From an uncultured Candidatus Saccharibacteria bacterium (GTDB taxonomy: Bacteria > Patescibacteriota > Saccharimonadia > Saccharimonadales > Saccharimonadaceae): a stretch of DNA of 51,437 nucleotides. A program made the translations under genes and the position numbers. Numbering within the stretch: the first letter of the stretch is position 1; the number at the start of each line of letters is the position of its first letter. The DNA lies in the NCBI GenBank assembly GCA_934725355.1, contig CAKVAO010000006.1:1-51437 (forward strand), given 5' to 3'. Of this stretch, positions 16,218 to 25,205 are shown in pieces. The notes beneath the pieces are model-generated. The model made no database searches and had not been told where the DNA came from. It saw nothing but the letters and a program-made list of their open reading frames with translations.

Positions 16218-16769
16218 ATGGATACAAGTATTTACGAAGAGAAGTTTGACGCCGCCGTGACTCGCTTTGCCGAGGAGGTCAAGAAGGTGCGGACTGGTCG
16301 TGCTCACCCAGACATGCTGAGCGGTGTGCGCGTTGAAGTTTACGGTACTAAGATGCCGCTAAACCAGGTTGCTAGCTTAAGTGCACCAGAAGCTACGCAG
16401 ATTTTGGTCACGCCTTTTGATCCGGCTAATGTGCATGCAATTTCTAATGCTATTGCAGCTGATTCAACGCTAGGTTTTAATCCGTCTGACGATGGTCGCA
16501 ATGTTCGCGTGCCGATACCGCCGCTAACCGAGGAGCGTCGCCGCGAGATTGTGAAACAGTTGAGCGCTAAGCTAGAGGAAGCTAAAATCGGCCTACGCAC
16601 CATTCGTGACGATGCAAGAAAGGCTATCAAGGCTGCCAAAGAGGCTAAGGACATTAGCGAAGACGACCAGAAGCGTCTAGAATCTGGCATAGATGACGGC
16701 GTTGCTAAAGCTACTGCTAAGCTATCTGATATCGCCAAGACCAAAGAAAAAGAAATCATGACGGTTTAA
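16218..16769 (+). CDS. frr: Ribosome recycling factor
   Basis: Splits post-termination ribosomes together with EF-G; 183 aa, the standard length. Features: KVRTGRAHPDMLSGVRVEVYG, SLSAPEATQILVTPFD, NVRVPIPPLTEERRREIVKQ and the helical C-terminus. The frame opens at 16134, but the start is placed at 16218 (MDTSIYEEKFD): TGG-TATAAT (16206-16211) ends 6 nt before this ATG, so the transcript probably begins on the start codon. It heads the retained frr-uppS-rseP-proS group; pyrH, which normally precedes frr, is missing here. Confidence 0.96.
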   Translation: MDTSIYEEKFDAAVTRFAEEVKKVRTGRAHPDMLSGVRVEVYGTKMPLNQVASLSAPEATQILVTPFDPANVHAISNAIAADSTLGFNPSDDGRNVRVPIPPLTEERRREIVKQLSAKLEEAKIGLRTIRDDARKAIKAAKEAKDISEDDQKRLESGIDDGVAKATAKLSDIAKTKEKEIMTV

Positions 16770-16787
16770 TAACTAAACCTATAGAAG

Positions 16788-16822
16788 ATAATAGCCCCGG
16801 ACTTAGGTGCCGGGGCTATTAT
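16788..16822. terminator. Hairpin after frr
   Basis: Perfect 13-bp stem ATAATAGCCCCGG/CCGGGGCTATTAT with a 9-nt loop. The T-run after it is weak. Confidence 0.7.
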
Positions 16823-16871
16823 GAGTGGTGAATAAAAGTGATTTGCAGCTTTTTATGCTAAAATAGGTTTA

Positions 16872-17582
16872 ATGATGAATGAAGCAAGGGCTCTGCCAAA
16901 TCATATCGGGTTCATTGTTGACGGTAACCGTCGCTGGGCTCGAGAGCGTGGACTGCCAACCTATAATGGCCACAAACGCGGTTTTGAGGTTCTAAAGCAG
17001 ATGGCTTATGTGGCACAGGCGCGTGGCATTAAACATGTCAGCGCGTTTATATTTTCGACCGAGAATTGGCGGCGTAGCGAAGATGAAGTCGGTTATTTGA
17101 TGAAACTGTTTTTGTCGGCTTTCCAAAATGACATGCGCCAGATGGTAAAGGACGGCTTTCGGATTATCTTCTTGGGTCGGCGTGATCGCCTGAGTAAGCA
17201 AATCCTAGACGCGATAGCGGAAACTGAGCGAGATTCAGCTAATAACACTTCTACTACGCTCGCATTATGCTTTAACTATGGTGGCCGTGCAGAGATTGTC
17301 GATGCTGCAAAACATCTAGCGGCAGCTGTACAGCAGGGCGATGTTAACCTAAAGGATTTTGCAGATAGCGATCTAGATAAATATATGTATCATCCAGAAT
17401 TGCCAGATTTGGATATGGTGGTGCGCACTAGTGGTGAAGAGCGTACTAGCGGTTTTATGCTGTGGCGCTCAGCCTATGCAGAGTTCTTATTCCTACGCAA
17501 GAACTGGCCAGATATGACCGAGGCGGATTTTGATGCATGTTTAGATGAATTTACTCACCGTCAGCGGCGCTTTGGAAAATAG
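16872..17582 (+). CDS. uppS: Undecaprenyl diphosphate synthase
   Basis: Cis-prenyltransferase that makes the C55 lipid carrier for peptidoglycan and surface glycan assembly; 236 aa, normal length. The catalytic start motif HIGFIVDGNRRWA has Asp17 for diphosphate and Mg binding, followed by YNGHKRGF and FSTENWRRSEDEV. The C-terminal signature is DMVVRTSGEERTSGFMLWRSAYAE. ATG occurs at 16872 and 16875; either could be used. TGC-TAAAAT (16859-16864) ends 7 nt before the first ATG, implying a leaderless mRNA. Usually followed by cdsA and dxr; both are absent here. Confidence 0.95.
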   Translation: MMNEARALPNHIGFIVDGNRRWARERGLPTYNGHKRGFEVLKQMAYVAQARGIKHVSAFIFSTENWRRSEDEVGYLMKLFLSAFQNDMRQMVKDGFRIIFLGRRDRLSKQILDAIAETERDSANNTSTTLALCFNYGGRAEIVDAAKHLAAAVQQGDVNLKDFADSDLDKYMYHPELPDLDMVVRTSGEERTSGFMLWRSAYAEFLFLRKNWPDMTEADFDACLDEFTHRQRRFGK

Positions 17583-17699
17583 CGACTATAGCTCTGACTA
17601 ATTTCGGCTAATTTCTGCTTACTTCGATTAGTTCTAGCTAATTCGTTCTTATGCTATTATATAGACAAGCATTTTAGATTTTATTTTAAGGAGGGTGTT

Positions 17700-18860
17700 T
17701 TGTTAAGTGATTTAGAGTGGTGGCAGATTGCGTTTGGCGTTGTTGTAGGTTTGATTATCCTAGTAGTTTTAGTGGTATTGCATGAATTGGGCCATATGAT
17801 TGTAGCCCTAAGGAACGGTGTAGATGTCGAAGAGTTTGGTATCGGTTTTCCACCGCGAGCAAAAGCGTTTGGCAAGTACAAGAAAACTCTGCTAACTTTA
17901 AACTGGTTGCCACTAGGTGGCTTCTGTAAGATGAAGGGCGAGAGCGACGAAGATACGGGTAAGGGCACTTTTGGTGCGGCAAGCTTCTGGTCAAAGACCA
18001 AGATTCTATTTGCGGGTGTGTTCGCTAACTTTTTGACAGCGGTAGTGCTGTTTATGATCTTGGCATTCTTTGGCATTCCTAAGTTGTCAGCTAATCAGTT
18101 TGCGATTGCTAGCGACAATCACGGTGCTAAAGGTATTGTTACTATCGATAAGGTTATTGACGGTTCAGCTGCAGCGAAGGCTGGACTGAAGGCTAAGGAT
18201 AATATTGTATCGGTGGACGGCGTCAAAACTGAATTTTCTACTCAAGTGCCAGAGATAACAAAAAAGCGTGCAGGGCAGAAGGTTGCCATTGTTGTCGAGC
18301 GCCAGGGTAAGGAGCAGTCAATCGATGTCCAGTTAGCGAAAGAGAATAAAGACGGTAAAGGTATTTTGGGCGTGACAACCTATAACAGCCAGTCGGCAAC
18401 TATTAAGGCAACTTGGTCTGCACCGATAGTGGCGATAGTTGACACTCTGCAGTTAATGTGGATGACTATTGCGGGCATTGGTGGCATGATAGGCAATCTG
18501 TTTATGGGTCTATGGGATCTGGCTACTGGCTCGGGCGCTGCCTCGACAGAGCTTGCGGTGGTGTCAGATAGTGTGTCGGGGCCGATTGGTATCTTGGGCT
18601 ATATCTTTCCTACGGCACTAGCAGGTGGTGCACTGACTTTGTTATACATTTCAGCAATTATTGCACTGTCGCTAGCTGTGATGAATATTCTGCCAATTCC
18701 AGGTTTAGATGGTGGTCGCTGGTACTTGATTGCTTGGTACCACCTGCGTGGCAAGAAGTTAACCAAAGAGAAGGAAGCGACTGTTGTTGGTTACGGCATG
18801 ATGGTACTATTTGTGATTATCATCCTTGTAACCATTGCCGATATTAGTAAGTTGTTTTAG
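17700..18860 (+). CDS. rseP: M50 site-2 protease (RseP family) with PDZ domain
   Basis: Intramembrane zinc metalloprotease, 386 aa. HELGH at 28-32 sits in the first transmembrane helix and supplies two zinc ligands; the third is Asp337 in LPIPGLDGGRW. A single PDZ-like domain spans about 135-225 (IDKVIDGSAAAKAGLKAKDNIVSVDG). Further membrane helices are at about 90-120, 260-285, 300-335 and 360-380. The start is TTG with AAGGAGGG 4 nt upstream; TGC-TATTAT (17655-17660) is the likely promoter. The family degrades membrane-anchored regulators and signal-peptide remnants. It sits between uppS and proS as in many bacteria, without cdsA and dxr. Confidence 0.93.
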   Translation: MLSDLEWWQIAFGVVVGLIILVVLVVLHELGHMIVALRNGVDVEEFGIGFPPRAKAFGKYKKTLLTLNWLPLGGFCKMKGESDEDTGKGTFGAASFWSKTKILFAGVFANFLTAVVLFMILAFFGIPKLSANQFAIASDNHGAKGIVTIDKVIDGSAAAKAGLKAKDNIVSVDGVKTEFSTQVPEITKKRAGQKVAIVVERQGKEQSIDVQLAKENKDGKGILGVTTYNSQSATIKATWSAPIVAIVDTLQLMWMTIAGIGGMIGNLFMGLWDLATGSGAASTELAVVSDSVSGPIGILGYIFPTALAGGALTLLYISAIIALSLAVMNILPIPGLDGGRWYLIAWYHLRGKKLTKEKEATVVGYGMMVLFVIIILVTIADISKLF

Positions 18861-18879
18861 TAGATAATAGCGCCAAAGG

Positions 18880-18906
18880 TAAATCCGCCTGCTGAGGGCG
18901 GATTTA
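18880..18906. terminator. Terminator after rseP
   Basis: TAAATCCGCC/GGCGGATTTA stem (10 bp) with a 7-nt loop, just before the proS -10 box. Confidence 0.75.
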
Positions 18907-18930
18907 TGGTAGTAGTGTATAATATAGATT

Positions 18931-20178
18931 ATGAAACGAACGGAACTATTCACCAAGACTAGCAAAACAGTACCGGCGGACGAGACATCCTTGAACGCTA
19001 AGCTGCTAATTAAAGCAGGGTATGTACACAAGGAAATGGCGGGTGTGTACGCCTATCTGCCACTGGGCTTGCGTACACTAGAAAAAATCAAAGCGATTAT
19101 ACGCGAAGAATTGAATGCTATTGGTGGCGAAGAACTGCTGATGACCAATCTACAGCCAAAGGCGGTGTGGCAAACCACTGGTCGCTGGGATGATAAAATG
19201 GTCGACATTTGGTTCAAGACAAAACTGCAAACTGGCGAGGATATTGGCCTGGCGTGGTCACATGAAGAGCCGATCATGAATATGTTGCGCGATTATGTGC
19301 ATAGCTACAAAGATTTGCCGGTAGCGGTCTATCAGTTCCAGACGAAGCTGCGCAATGAGCTAAGGGCGAAAGCTGGCATTATGCGCGGCCGTGAGTTCTT
19401 GATGAAAGATATGTATTCGGTGCATGCTACGAAGGACGATCTAGAGCAGTTCTATAACAGTGTGATTGAGGCGTACAAGCGTATTTACGGACGTTTAGGC
19501 ATTGGTGATCTAACTTACGTAACTTTTGCCTCGGGCGGTGCCTTTACGAAATATAGTCACGAATTTCAAACTATCTGTGATGCAGGCGAGGATTGGCTGT
19601 ATTTGGATCGCGAGAACAACGTGGCGGTTAACGAGGAAGTGCTAGATGATGCAGTGCGTGATCTAAAGTTGGATCGTAACAAGTTGGAAAAGGTACGTTC
19701 GGCGGAAGTTGGCAACATCTTTAACTTCGGTACTGAGAAGGCTGAGCAGATGGGAATTACTTTTGCTGATCGCGACAATGCGCAGAAGCCGTTCTATTAT
19801 GGTTCATATGGTATCGGTGTAACGCGCGTTATGGGTGTGATAGCTGAGTTGTTTAGTGATGATCGTGGCTTAGTCTGGCCAGACAATATTGCGCCGTATC
19901 GGGTATATCTGGTTACTATCGGTACAGATCCAGCAGTATTAGAGCAGGGGCAAAAGGTTTATGATCAACTGCAGTCTGCAGGGGTTGATGTCTTGTGGGA
20001 CGACCGCGCAGATGCGCGTCCAGGCGAAAAGTTTGCTGACGGTGATTTAATGGGTATTTCGCATCGTGTGGTAATCAGCCCAAAGACTATCGCAGCAGGC
20101 GCTTTGGAATATAAAGGGCGCACGGCTGAATCTAGTGAAAACTTGTCACTGGAACAACTGATTGATAAATTAAGCTAA
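18931..20178 (+). CDS. proS: Prolyl-tRNA synthetase lacking the editing insertion
   Basis: Class II synthetase charging tRNA-Pro; 415 aa, whereas the common bacterial form is near 570. Motif 1 region AGVYAYLPLGLRTLEKI, motif 2 FQTKLRNELRAKAGIMRGREFLMKDMYS and motif 3 KPFYYGSYGIGVTRVMGVIAE are intact. The C-terminal anticodon domain (VYLVTIGTDP ... DDRADARPGEKF) is also present. Between motifs 2 and 3 only a short linker remains where the roughly 180-residue INS editing domain is expected. TATAAT (18918-18923) ends 7 nt before ATG, so the mRNA is probably leaderless. Its substrate tRNA-Pro(CGG) is encoded at 50920. Confidence 0.95.
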   Translation: MKRTELFTKTSKTVPADETSLNAKLLIKAGYVHKEMAGVYAYLPLGLRTLEKIKAIIREELNAIGGEELLMTNLQPKAVWQTTGRWDDKMVDIWFKTKLQTGEDIGLAWSHEEPIMNMLRDYVHSYKDLPVAVYQFQTKLRNELRAKAGIMRGREFLMKDMYSVHATKDDLEQFYNSVIEAYKRIYGRLGIGDLTYVTFASGGAFTKYSHEFQTICDAGEDWLYLDRENNVAVNEEVLDDAVRDLKLDRNKLEKVRSAEVGNIFNFGTEKAEQMGITFADRDNAQKPFYYGSYGIGVTRVMGVIAELFSDDRGLVWPDNIAPYRVYLVTIGTDPAVLEQGQKVYDQLQSAGVDVLWDDRADARPGEKFADGDLMGISHRVVISPKTIAAGALEYKGRTAESSENLSLEQLIDKLS

Positions 20179-20183
20179 TTAAA

Positions 20184-20205
20184 CCCCGGCTCGGATGAGC
20201 CGGGG
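20184..20205. terminator. Shared terminator between proS and phoH-like gene
   Basis: CCCCGGCTC/GAGCCGGGG, 9 bp, GGAT loop. No plus-strand T-run; on the minus strand TTTAATTAG follows. A second small stem (ATTCGTCA/TGACGAAT, 20235-20255) touches the minus-strand stop codon. Confidence 0.7.
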
Positions 20206-20254
20206 TGGGGCGAGTTAGCCTAAATGAAGGTCTAATTCGTCATTGTCTGACGAA

Positions 20255-21562
20255 TCAGTAGTTGCGCTCGTGCATAGCGGCAACCTCGGAGCGGTGAACC
20301 GTCCCGAGGGTGCAGTAGGCAAAGAGCTTCTCGTGCAGGTTGTTCTCAATCATGCGCAAGATACCATTACTAGCAGTCACAGCCTGATTATCAATCTGGC
20401 GCCAATCATGTGTGGTGATTAGCTTGGAGTTTTTGCCAATGCGCGTAGCGATTGTATGCAGATCATCGTAGCGGAAGTTTTGTGCATCATCCACGATAAC
20501 GATTGCATTGTCAAAGTTGTCGCCACGCATGAAATACGAGGGCCGAACTTCAACTGTACCACGATAGCGCGTAGCCGCAACGGCTGCAGTGCTATGCTCG
20601 ATCTTGCCGATATTCTTCCAGATGGGGACGGCCCATTCAGTCATTTTCTCATCTTTAGTACCCGGCAATAGACCGATATTCTGCTCGTCAGTACCAACCA
20701 CTGGACGCACTGCGACAATGCGGTCGTAGTTGTAATTGTTATTATGCAGCATGTATAGCGCTGCCGCCAGTGCCGTGATGGTCTTGCCAGATCCAGCCTT
20801 TCCTCCGACTGAAACCTCGGGAATGGTTGGATCCAACAAGTAGTTGAGTAGGACTAACTGATCTTCGTCGGGTGTATCGAGCTTGAACTTGCCGAAGCAA
20901 ACTGCACCGTTTTCGTCAACGTTGTTCTTGTTGAGCTTGACTATTCTATTGCCATGCTTCAGCAAGGTAACATTACGACTGCAATCATGTACGCGTACCA
21001 CGGCATTGCTGGGTGTGTCGATACCACGCTCGTTGCTAATGACGGCTATCTCATCGAGGATGTAGTATTCGTCTTTGGTTCCCTTGGGGAAGTCTACGGC
21101 ACTGATGTCGAAGCTAGCACTGATCGGGTTGACCTTGCTTTCCTCGAATCCGCTATAGCTAATATGAGCATCATAGGCATCGGCTTGAACCAACAGATCG
21201 TTGGTGACAACCTCGACATTATTGATGTTTTTGCGCTTCAGCTCCTCTGCCAAGGCGATTATGTCATAGACAAAGGAAGCTTTAGGGTTGCGAGCAGGAA
21301 TATTCTCAATGCGAATAGTGTTGCTACCGGCAACATGGATTCCATTTTCGCCCATTAGCCCGCGCAGATTCTTCTTGAAGTAAGTGTAGGCGCTGTAGTA
21401 GCCTTCCGACTCATTGTGACGTTTACTGACATCATTTAGAATCGAACGTGGCAAGACAAAGTCGGTATTATCACGTGACCAGAACAGTAGCCGTCCGACG
21501 TTCGCCAGAGCGGTATGATCGGCAATGACAGTAGTGACCCCACTATTGTTATAAGTAGTCAT
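20255..21562 (-). CDS. PIN-PhoH fusion protein (PhoH2-like)
   Basis: 435 aa. Residues 1-150 resemble a PIN ribonuclease domain: VIADHTALANVG, FVLPRSILNDVSKRH and NVEVVTNDLLVQADAYD supply the expected acidic positions. Residues 225-435 form the PhoH P-loop ATPase with Walker A GGKAGSGKT (Lys260) and Walker B AIVIVDDAQN, ending with a short basic/acidic tail. PhoH2 proteins of this layout act as sequence-specific RNA helicase-ribonucleases in mycobacteria; the same role here is inferred. AAGGAGAG precedes the ATG on the minus strand. It is convergent with proS and divergent from greA. Confidence 0.88.
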   Translation of the reverse strand: MTTYNNSGVTTVIADHTALANVGRLLFWSRDNTDFVLPRSILNDVSKRHNESEGYYSAYTYFKKNLRGLMGENGIHVAGSNTIRIENIPARNPKASFVYDIIALAEELKRKNINNVEVVTNDLLVQADAYDAHISYSGFEESKVNPISASFDISAVDFPKGTKDEYYILDEIAVISNERGIDTPSNAVVRVHDCSRNVTLLKHGNRIVKLNKNNVDENGAVCFGKFKLDTPDEDQLVLLNYLLDPTIPEVSVGGKAGSGKTITALAAALYMLHNNNYNYDRIVAVRPVVGTDEQNIGLLPGTKDEKMTEWAVPIWKNIGKIEHSTAAVAATRYRGTVEVRPSYFMRGDNFDNAIVIVDDAQNFRYDDLHTIATRIGKNSKLITTHDWRQIDNQAVTASNGILRMIENNLHEKLFAYCTLGTVHRSEVAAMHERNY

Positions 21563-21687
21563 ATGCGTTGACTCTCCTTAAATCGGGCTAGAGCTAGTTT
21601 GAACTACGTCATTCATCATTCTAATGTTCAAACCACCTCAAGCAGTTACAACCTTACTCTAGCATAATTAGACGATTTTGTCTATGG

Positions 21688-21715
21688 TTGAAAAGGGCGT
21701 TAAGTATGGTACAAT
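21688..21715 (+). promoter_or_regulatory. Promoter of greA
   Basis: TTGAAA (21688-21693), 16-bp spacer, TGG-TACAAT (21710-21715). A leader of about 60 nt follows, with a T-run at 21740-21748. Confidence 0.6.
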
Positions 21716-21781
21716 CTATGCAGCTAAAGGTCATTTTGGCTTTTTATTATTATCTAGCCGAGTGGCAAAGGAGGATTGATT

Positions 21782-22237
21782 ATGAAGAAAATTTACCATA
21801 TTACAGAGAAGGGCAAGGCGGATCTAGAAGCCGAGTTAAAAGCGCTAACTGATAGTCGTGGCGAAATTGCCGACGAGATTGCAACTGCTCGCGAGAACGG
21901 CGACCTGAGCGAAAATGCTGAATACACAGCTGCTCGCGAAAAGCAGTCGCGTGTTGAATCACGTATTGCTGAGATTGAAGAGATCCTACAGGGCGCTCAG
22001 ATCATTGCTAGCGACGGCGACGGCACCGTCAGTCTAGGTGATACCGTTGAGGTAGAGCTAGACGGCAAAACGATGACCTTCGACGTAGTAGGCACTATTG
22101 AAGCCGACCCACTGAATGGCAAAATTAGCCACGAATCACCGCTAGGCTCTGCACTGATGGGCAAGCACATTGGCGACAAGGTTACCGTCAGAACACCAAA
22201 GGGTGAGAAGGTCTACGTAGTCAAGAAGATCAAATAG
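21782..22237 (+). CDS. greA: Transcription elongation factor GreA
   Basis: Rescues backtracked RNA polymerase by stimulating transcript cleavage. 151 aa from ATG 21782 (MKKIYHITEKGKADLEAEL). The TTG at 21776 is in frame but too near the AAAGGAGG site. The N-terminal coiled coil has the tip acidic residues in ATARENGDLSENAEYTAARE. The C-terminal FKBP-like domain carries LGDTVEVELDGK and the closing ISHESPLGSALMGKHIGDKV. The lysS promoter begins directly after the stop. Confidence 0.96.
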   Translation: MKKIYHITEKGKADLEAELKALTDSRGEIADEIATARENGDLSENAEYTAAREKQSRVESRIAEIEEILQGAQIIASDGDGTVSLGDTVEVELDGKTMTFDVVGTIEADPLNGKISHESPLGSALMGKHIGDKVTVRTPKGEKVYVVKKIK

Positions 22238-22261
22238 ATGGGTGTGGTATAATATACCCAT

Positions 22262-23764
22262 ATGGCAACACTAGCAGACTATCGAAACGAGCGGTTAAAG
22301 AAGCTCGAGACTATTAAGGCGCTGGGCTTAGATCCATACCCAGCACATACTGAAAGAACTATTGACGCAGGCGAAATTGCACCTAAGTTTGATGAACTAG
22401 AAGGCAGTGAACAGACTGTAGTAGGTCGCATTTTTGGTATTCGTAAATTTGGTAAGATTGCTTTTATCGTGCTACGTGATATGACGGGGCAGATTCAGCT
22501 GTTCTTGCATGACGGCGATGTAGCAAATCTTGATCCAGCCAAGAACCTTCTAGGTATCAAAGAGCTTAACCTGTTGGATAGCGGCGACTTTATTCAGGCT
22601 ACTGGTAAAGTTATTAAGACTAAGACCGGTGAAGTATCTTTGGGTGTAACCGAGCTAAAACTATTAGTTAAATCGCTGCGCCCCATGCCGGATCGCCAAG
22701 GATTTACCGACAAAGAAGCACGTCTGCGTCGTCGGTATATCGACATGAACGTCAACCCTGAGGTGCGCGAGCGCTTTATTCGTCGTAGCAAGTTCTGGCA
22801 GGCAACACGTGATTATTTAAACCAACACGGCTTTGTTGAAATTAACATTCCAGTGCTAGAACATACTACTGGCGGTGCTGACGCTAACGCATTCAAGACT
22901 CACATGGATAGTCTGAATCAAGACCTGTACTTGCGGATTAGTCATGAATTGCCTCTGAAGCGCTTGCTTGGCGCTGGCTACGAGCGGGTCTATGATATCG
23001 GTCCACGCTTCCGCAATGAAGGTATTGACGATGAACATCTGCCAGAGCATGTGGCGATGGAGTGGTATCATGCCTACTGGGATTGGCGCGATGGTATGAA
23101 ATTCATGGAAGACATGTACAAGTACGTCGCTAGTAAAACCTTCGGTACACTGCAGTTCAAAATCAACGGCTTTGATGTTAACTTGGACAAAGAATGGGAA
23201 GTTTGGGACTATGCCGATGTGATTCAGAAGCACTTTGGCATCGATGTTTATAACACGACCCTTGATGAAGTTAAAGCAAAGCTAGCCGATAACAAGATTG
23301 AGATTAGCAAGAGTGAAAATCTCTCGCGCGGTATCGATAAGCTATGGAAACACATCCGCAAAGATGTAGCGGGTCCAGTTTGGTTGGTTAATACACCAAA
23401 GTTTATCTCGCCACTATCTAAAGCTAACCCAGATGGCAAATCAACTCAGCGTTTTCAGCCGATTATTGCTGGATCAGAACTGGGTAACGGCTATTCAGAG
23501 CTAAACAATCCAATTGACCAGTTGCAACGGTTTGAGAAGCAACAAGCAATGCGCGAAGCTGGTGACAACGAGGCGATGATGCTAGATATTGACTTTGTTG
23601 AAATGCTTGAATACGGTATGCCGCCAGCCTGTGGTTGGGGCTACAGTGAGCGTGTCTTCTGGATGCTAGAAGGAGTAACAGCTCGCGAGGGTGTTCCGTT
23701 CCCAACAATGCGTTACGAGGTTGACCCAGTAACAAAAAAGATTTATCCGGAACTAAGTTTGTAA
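22262..23764 (+). CDS. lysS: Lysyl-tRNA synthetase, class II
   Basis: Charges tRNA-Lys; 500 aa, normal length. The N-terminal OB-fold anticodon domain includes VVGRIFGIRKFGKIAFIVLRD. Motif 2 lies in YDIGPRFRNEGIDDEHLPEH and motif 3 near the C-terminus (MPPACGWGYSERVFWMLEG). The class-specific HGFVEINIPVLEHTTGGADA is intact. TGG-TATAAT (22248-22253) ends 8 nt before ATG and no Shine-Dalgarno is present, so the mRNA is probably leaderless. A hairpin terminator follows. The greA-lysS neighbourhood is common in bacteria. Confidence 0.96.
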   Translation: MATLADYRNERLKKLETIKALGLDPYPAHTERTIDAGEIAPKFDELEGSEQTVVGRIFGIRKFGKIAFIVLRDMTGQIQLFLHDGDVANLDPAKNLLGIKELNLLDSGDFIQATGKVIKTKTGEVSLGVTELKLLVKSLRPMPDRQGFTDKEARLRRRYIDMNVNPEVRERFIRRSKFWQATRDYLNQHGFVEINIPVLEHTTGGADANAFKTHMDSLNQDLYLRISHELPLKRLLGAGYERVYDIGPRFRNEGIDDEHLPEHVAMEWYHAYWDWRDGMKFMEDMYKYVASKTFGTLQFKINGFDVNLDKEWEVWDYADVIQKHFGIDVYNTTLDEVKAKLADNKIEISKSENLSRGIDKLWKHIRKDVAGPVWLVNTPKFISPLSKANPDGKSTQRFQPIIAGSELGNGYSELNNPIDQLQRFEKQQAMREAGDNEAMMLDIDFVEMLEYGMPPACGWGYSERVFWMLEGVTAREGVPFPTMRYEVDPVTKKIYPELSL

Positions 23765-23771
23765 CAGATTG

Positions 23772-23794
23772 TACCTTCCTCTAGTAGGGAGGTA
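23772..23794 (+). terminator. Terminator of lysS
   Basis: TACCTTCC/GGGAGGTA, 8 bp with one G-U, loop TCTAGTA, followed by TTTAGTTCTTTT. Confidence 0.8.
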
Positions 23795-23899
23795 TTTAGT
23801 TCTTTTATACTTGCGGCTAGTATCGATAGATAGTACTATATTTGATAGCGAGAAGATAGATTAAAATAGGTAGATTAGGATAGTCGGAATAGGTGAGCA

Positions 23900-25183
23900 G
23901 TGAAATATACGGTTAAAGAGTACCAGTTAAAATCAGGTGCAAGGGGGTTAATTGTTAATGTGCCTGGCTCGCCAGTTATGAGTAGTCAGTTTCGCTTTCG
24001 AGCAGGCGCGCGTTTTGTAAAAGACTACGTTAACAAATCTGAAACTGCTCATATTATGGAGCATATGGCCTTCGGGGTTAGTGATGGCTTCAAATCGGCG
24101 CAAGCCTATGATGCCGCCTTTACCAAGAATGGTGCTATGCATAATGCGTTTACAGAGGACTATGCTATGACCTACGTGGCGGACTGCGCGGCATTTGAGT
24201 GGCAACGTATTTTGACTTTGCAAAAATATGCCATATGCGAGCCACACTTCGCGGAAGGCGAATTTAATAGCGAAATGGGTAATGTGCGCAGTGAGTTGTC
24301 TGGTTACCTGTCGCAGGCTGATTGGGTGCTGTCGCTAAAGCTGGCGCAAAATCTGGGTTATCAGACTAAGACGGTGCAAGAAGGCTTGGATTCGATGAAG
24401 AATATCACTGTAGAGGATATTCGTGAGCATTACCGGCGCACTCATACTGCTAAAAATATGCGCTTCATCGTAGCTGGAGACTTTAGCGGTGAGCGCCTAA
24501 ACGAGCTAGAAGAAACTTTGGATACCTTTAGCTTGCCAGAAGGCGAACGATTGCCAGTTCCTTACGAAGAGCTCCATTCGGCTACGCCGATTGTCGTACG
24601 TCGCAAAGACGTCCCCGAAATATATATGAATATCAGCATGAATGTGCCACGTGCGCTCGAGCAGGCTGATCGTTGGGCGGCGTTATTGCTAAACCACATC
24701 TTGACTGGCACGCTACATTCGCGAATTCAAGGTGAAGTGCGACGACGAGGTCTGGCTTATTATGTGCTAAGCCAGAATGATGTGGGCTTTTATAATACTT
24801 CATGGGATTTCTTTACAGAAGTAGCGGAGTCTAAATTGCCGGCAGTTGTCAATGTAATGGTGCGTGAGCTAAAGCGTATCGCTGATGGTGAGATTGATGC
24901 CGAAGAGTTAGCCGATGCCAAGACTTATGCGTTGGGGCGTTACCAAATGAATATGCAGACTGCAGGGCAGATTGCCAATCGTCTAGCAATGCGCTATTTC
25001 CGCGATGGTATGATCGAGAATTCCGAGTCTGTACCTGTGCAAATCAATGCAGTAACAGCAGAACAGCTAATCGCTTTGGTGCGTGAATTTCTGGGTGCCA
25101 ATATATGGACGCTAGGTCTATATGGCAATACCCATAAAGCCGTAGCAGATGATTTATACGAAAGATTTGGCAAATTATTTTAG
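23900..25183 (+). CDS. M16 family zinc peptidase, first of a tandem pair
   Basis: 427 aa, two halves typical of M16 (pitrilysin-like) peptidases. The inverted zinc motif HxxEH is HIMEH at 51-55; the distal Glu ligand fits E132 in NVRSEL, the expected 77 residues after H55. The second half has the R/Y-type signature region (RRRGLAYYVLSQND). No signal peptide, so probably cytoplasmic. The start is GTG with only a weak upstream GGTGAG. The second M16 gene follows after 22 bp with a good ribosome site, so the two are co-transcribed and may form a heterodimer, as M16B proteins do. Substrate unknown. Confidence 0.88.
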   Translation: MKYTVKEYQLKSGARGLIVNVPGSPVMSSQFRFRAGARFVKDYVNKSETAHIMEHMAFGVSDGFKSAQAYDAAFTKNGAMHNAFTEDYAMTYVADCAAFEWQRILTLQKYAICEPHFAEGEFNSEMGNVRSELSGYLSQADWVLSLKLAQNLGYQTKTVQEGLDSMKNITVEDIREHYRRTHTAKNMRFIVAGDFSGERLNELEETLDTFSLPEGERLPVPYEELHSATPIVVRRKDVPEIYMNISMNVPRALEQADRWAALLLNHILTGTLHSRIQGEVRRRGLAYYVLSQNDVGFYNTSWDFFTEVAESKLPAVVNVMVRELKRIADGEIDAEELADAKTYALGRYQMNMQTAGQIANRLAMRYFRDGMIENSESVPVQINAVTAEQLIALVREFLGANIWTLGLYGNTHKAVADDLYERFGKLF

Positions 25184-25205
25184 TGACAATAGCAAGGAGG
25201 GGTAA

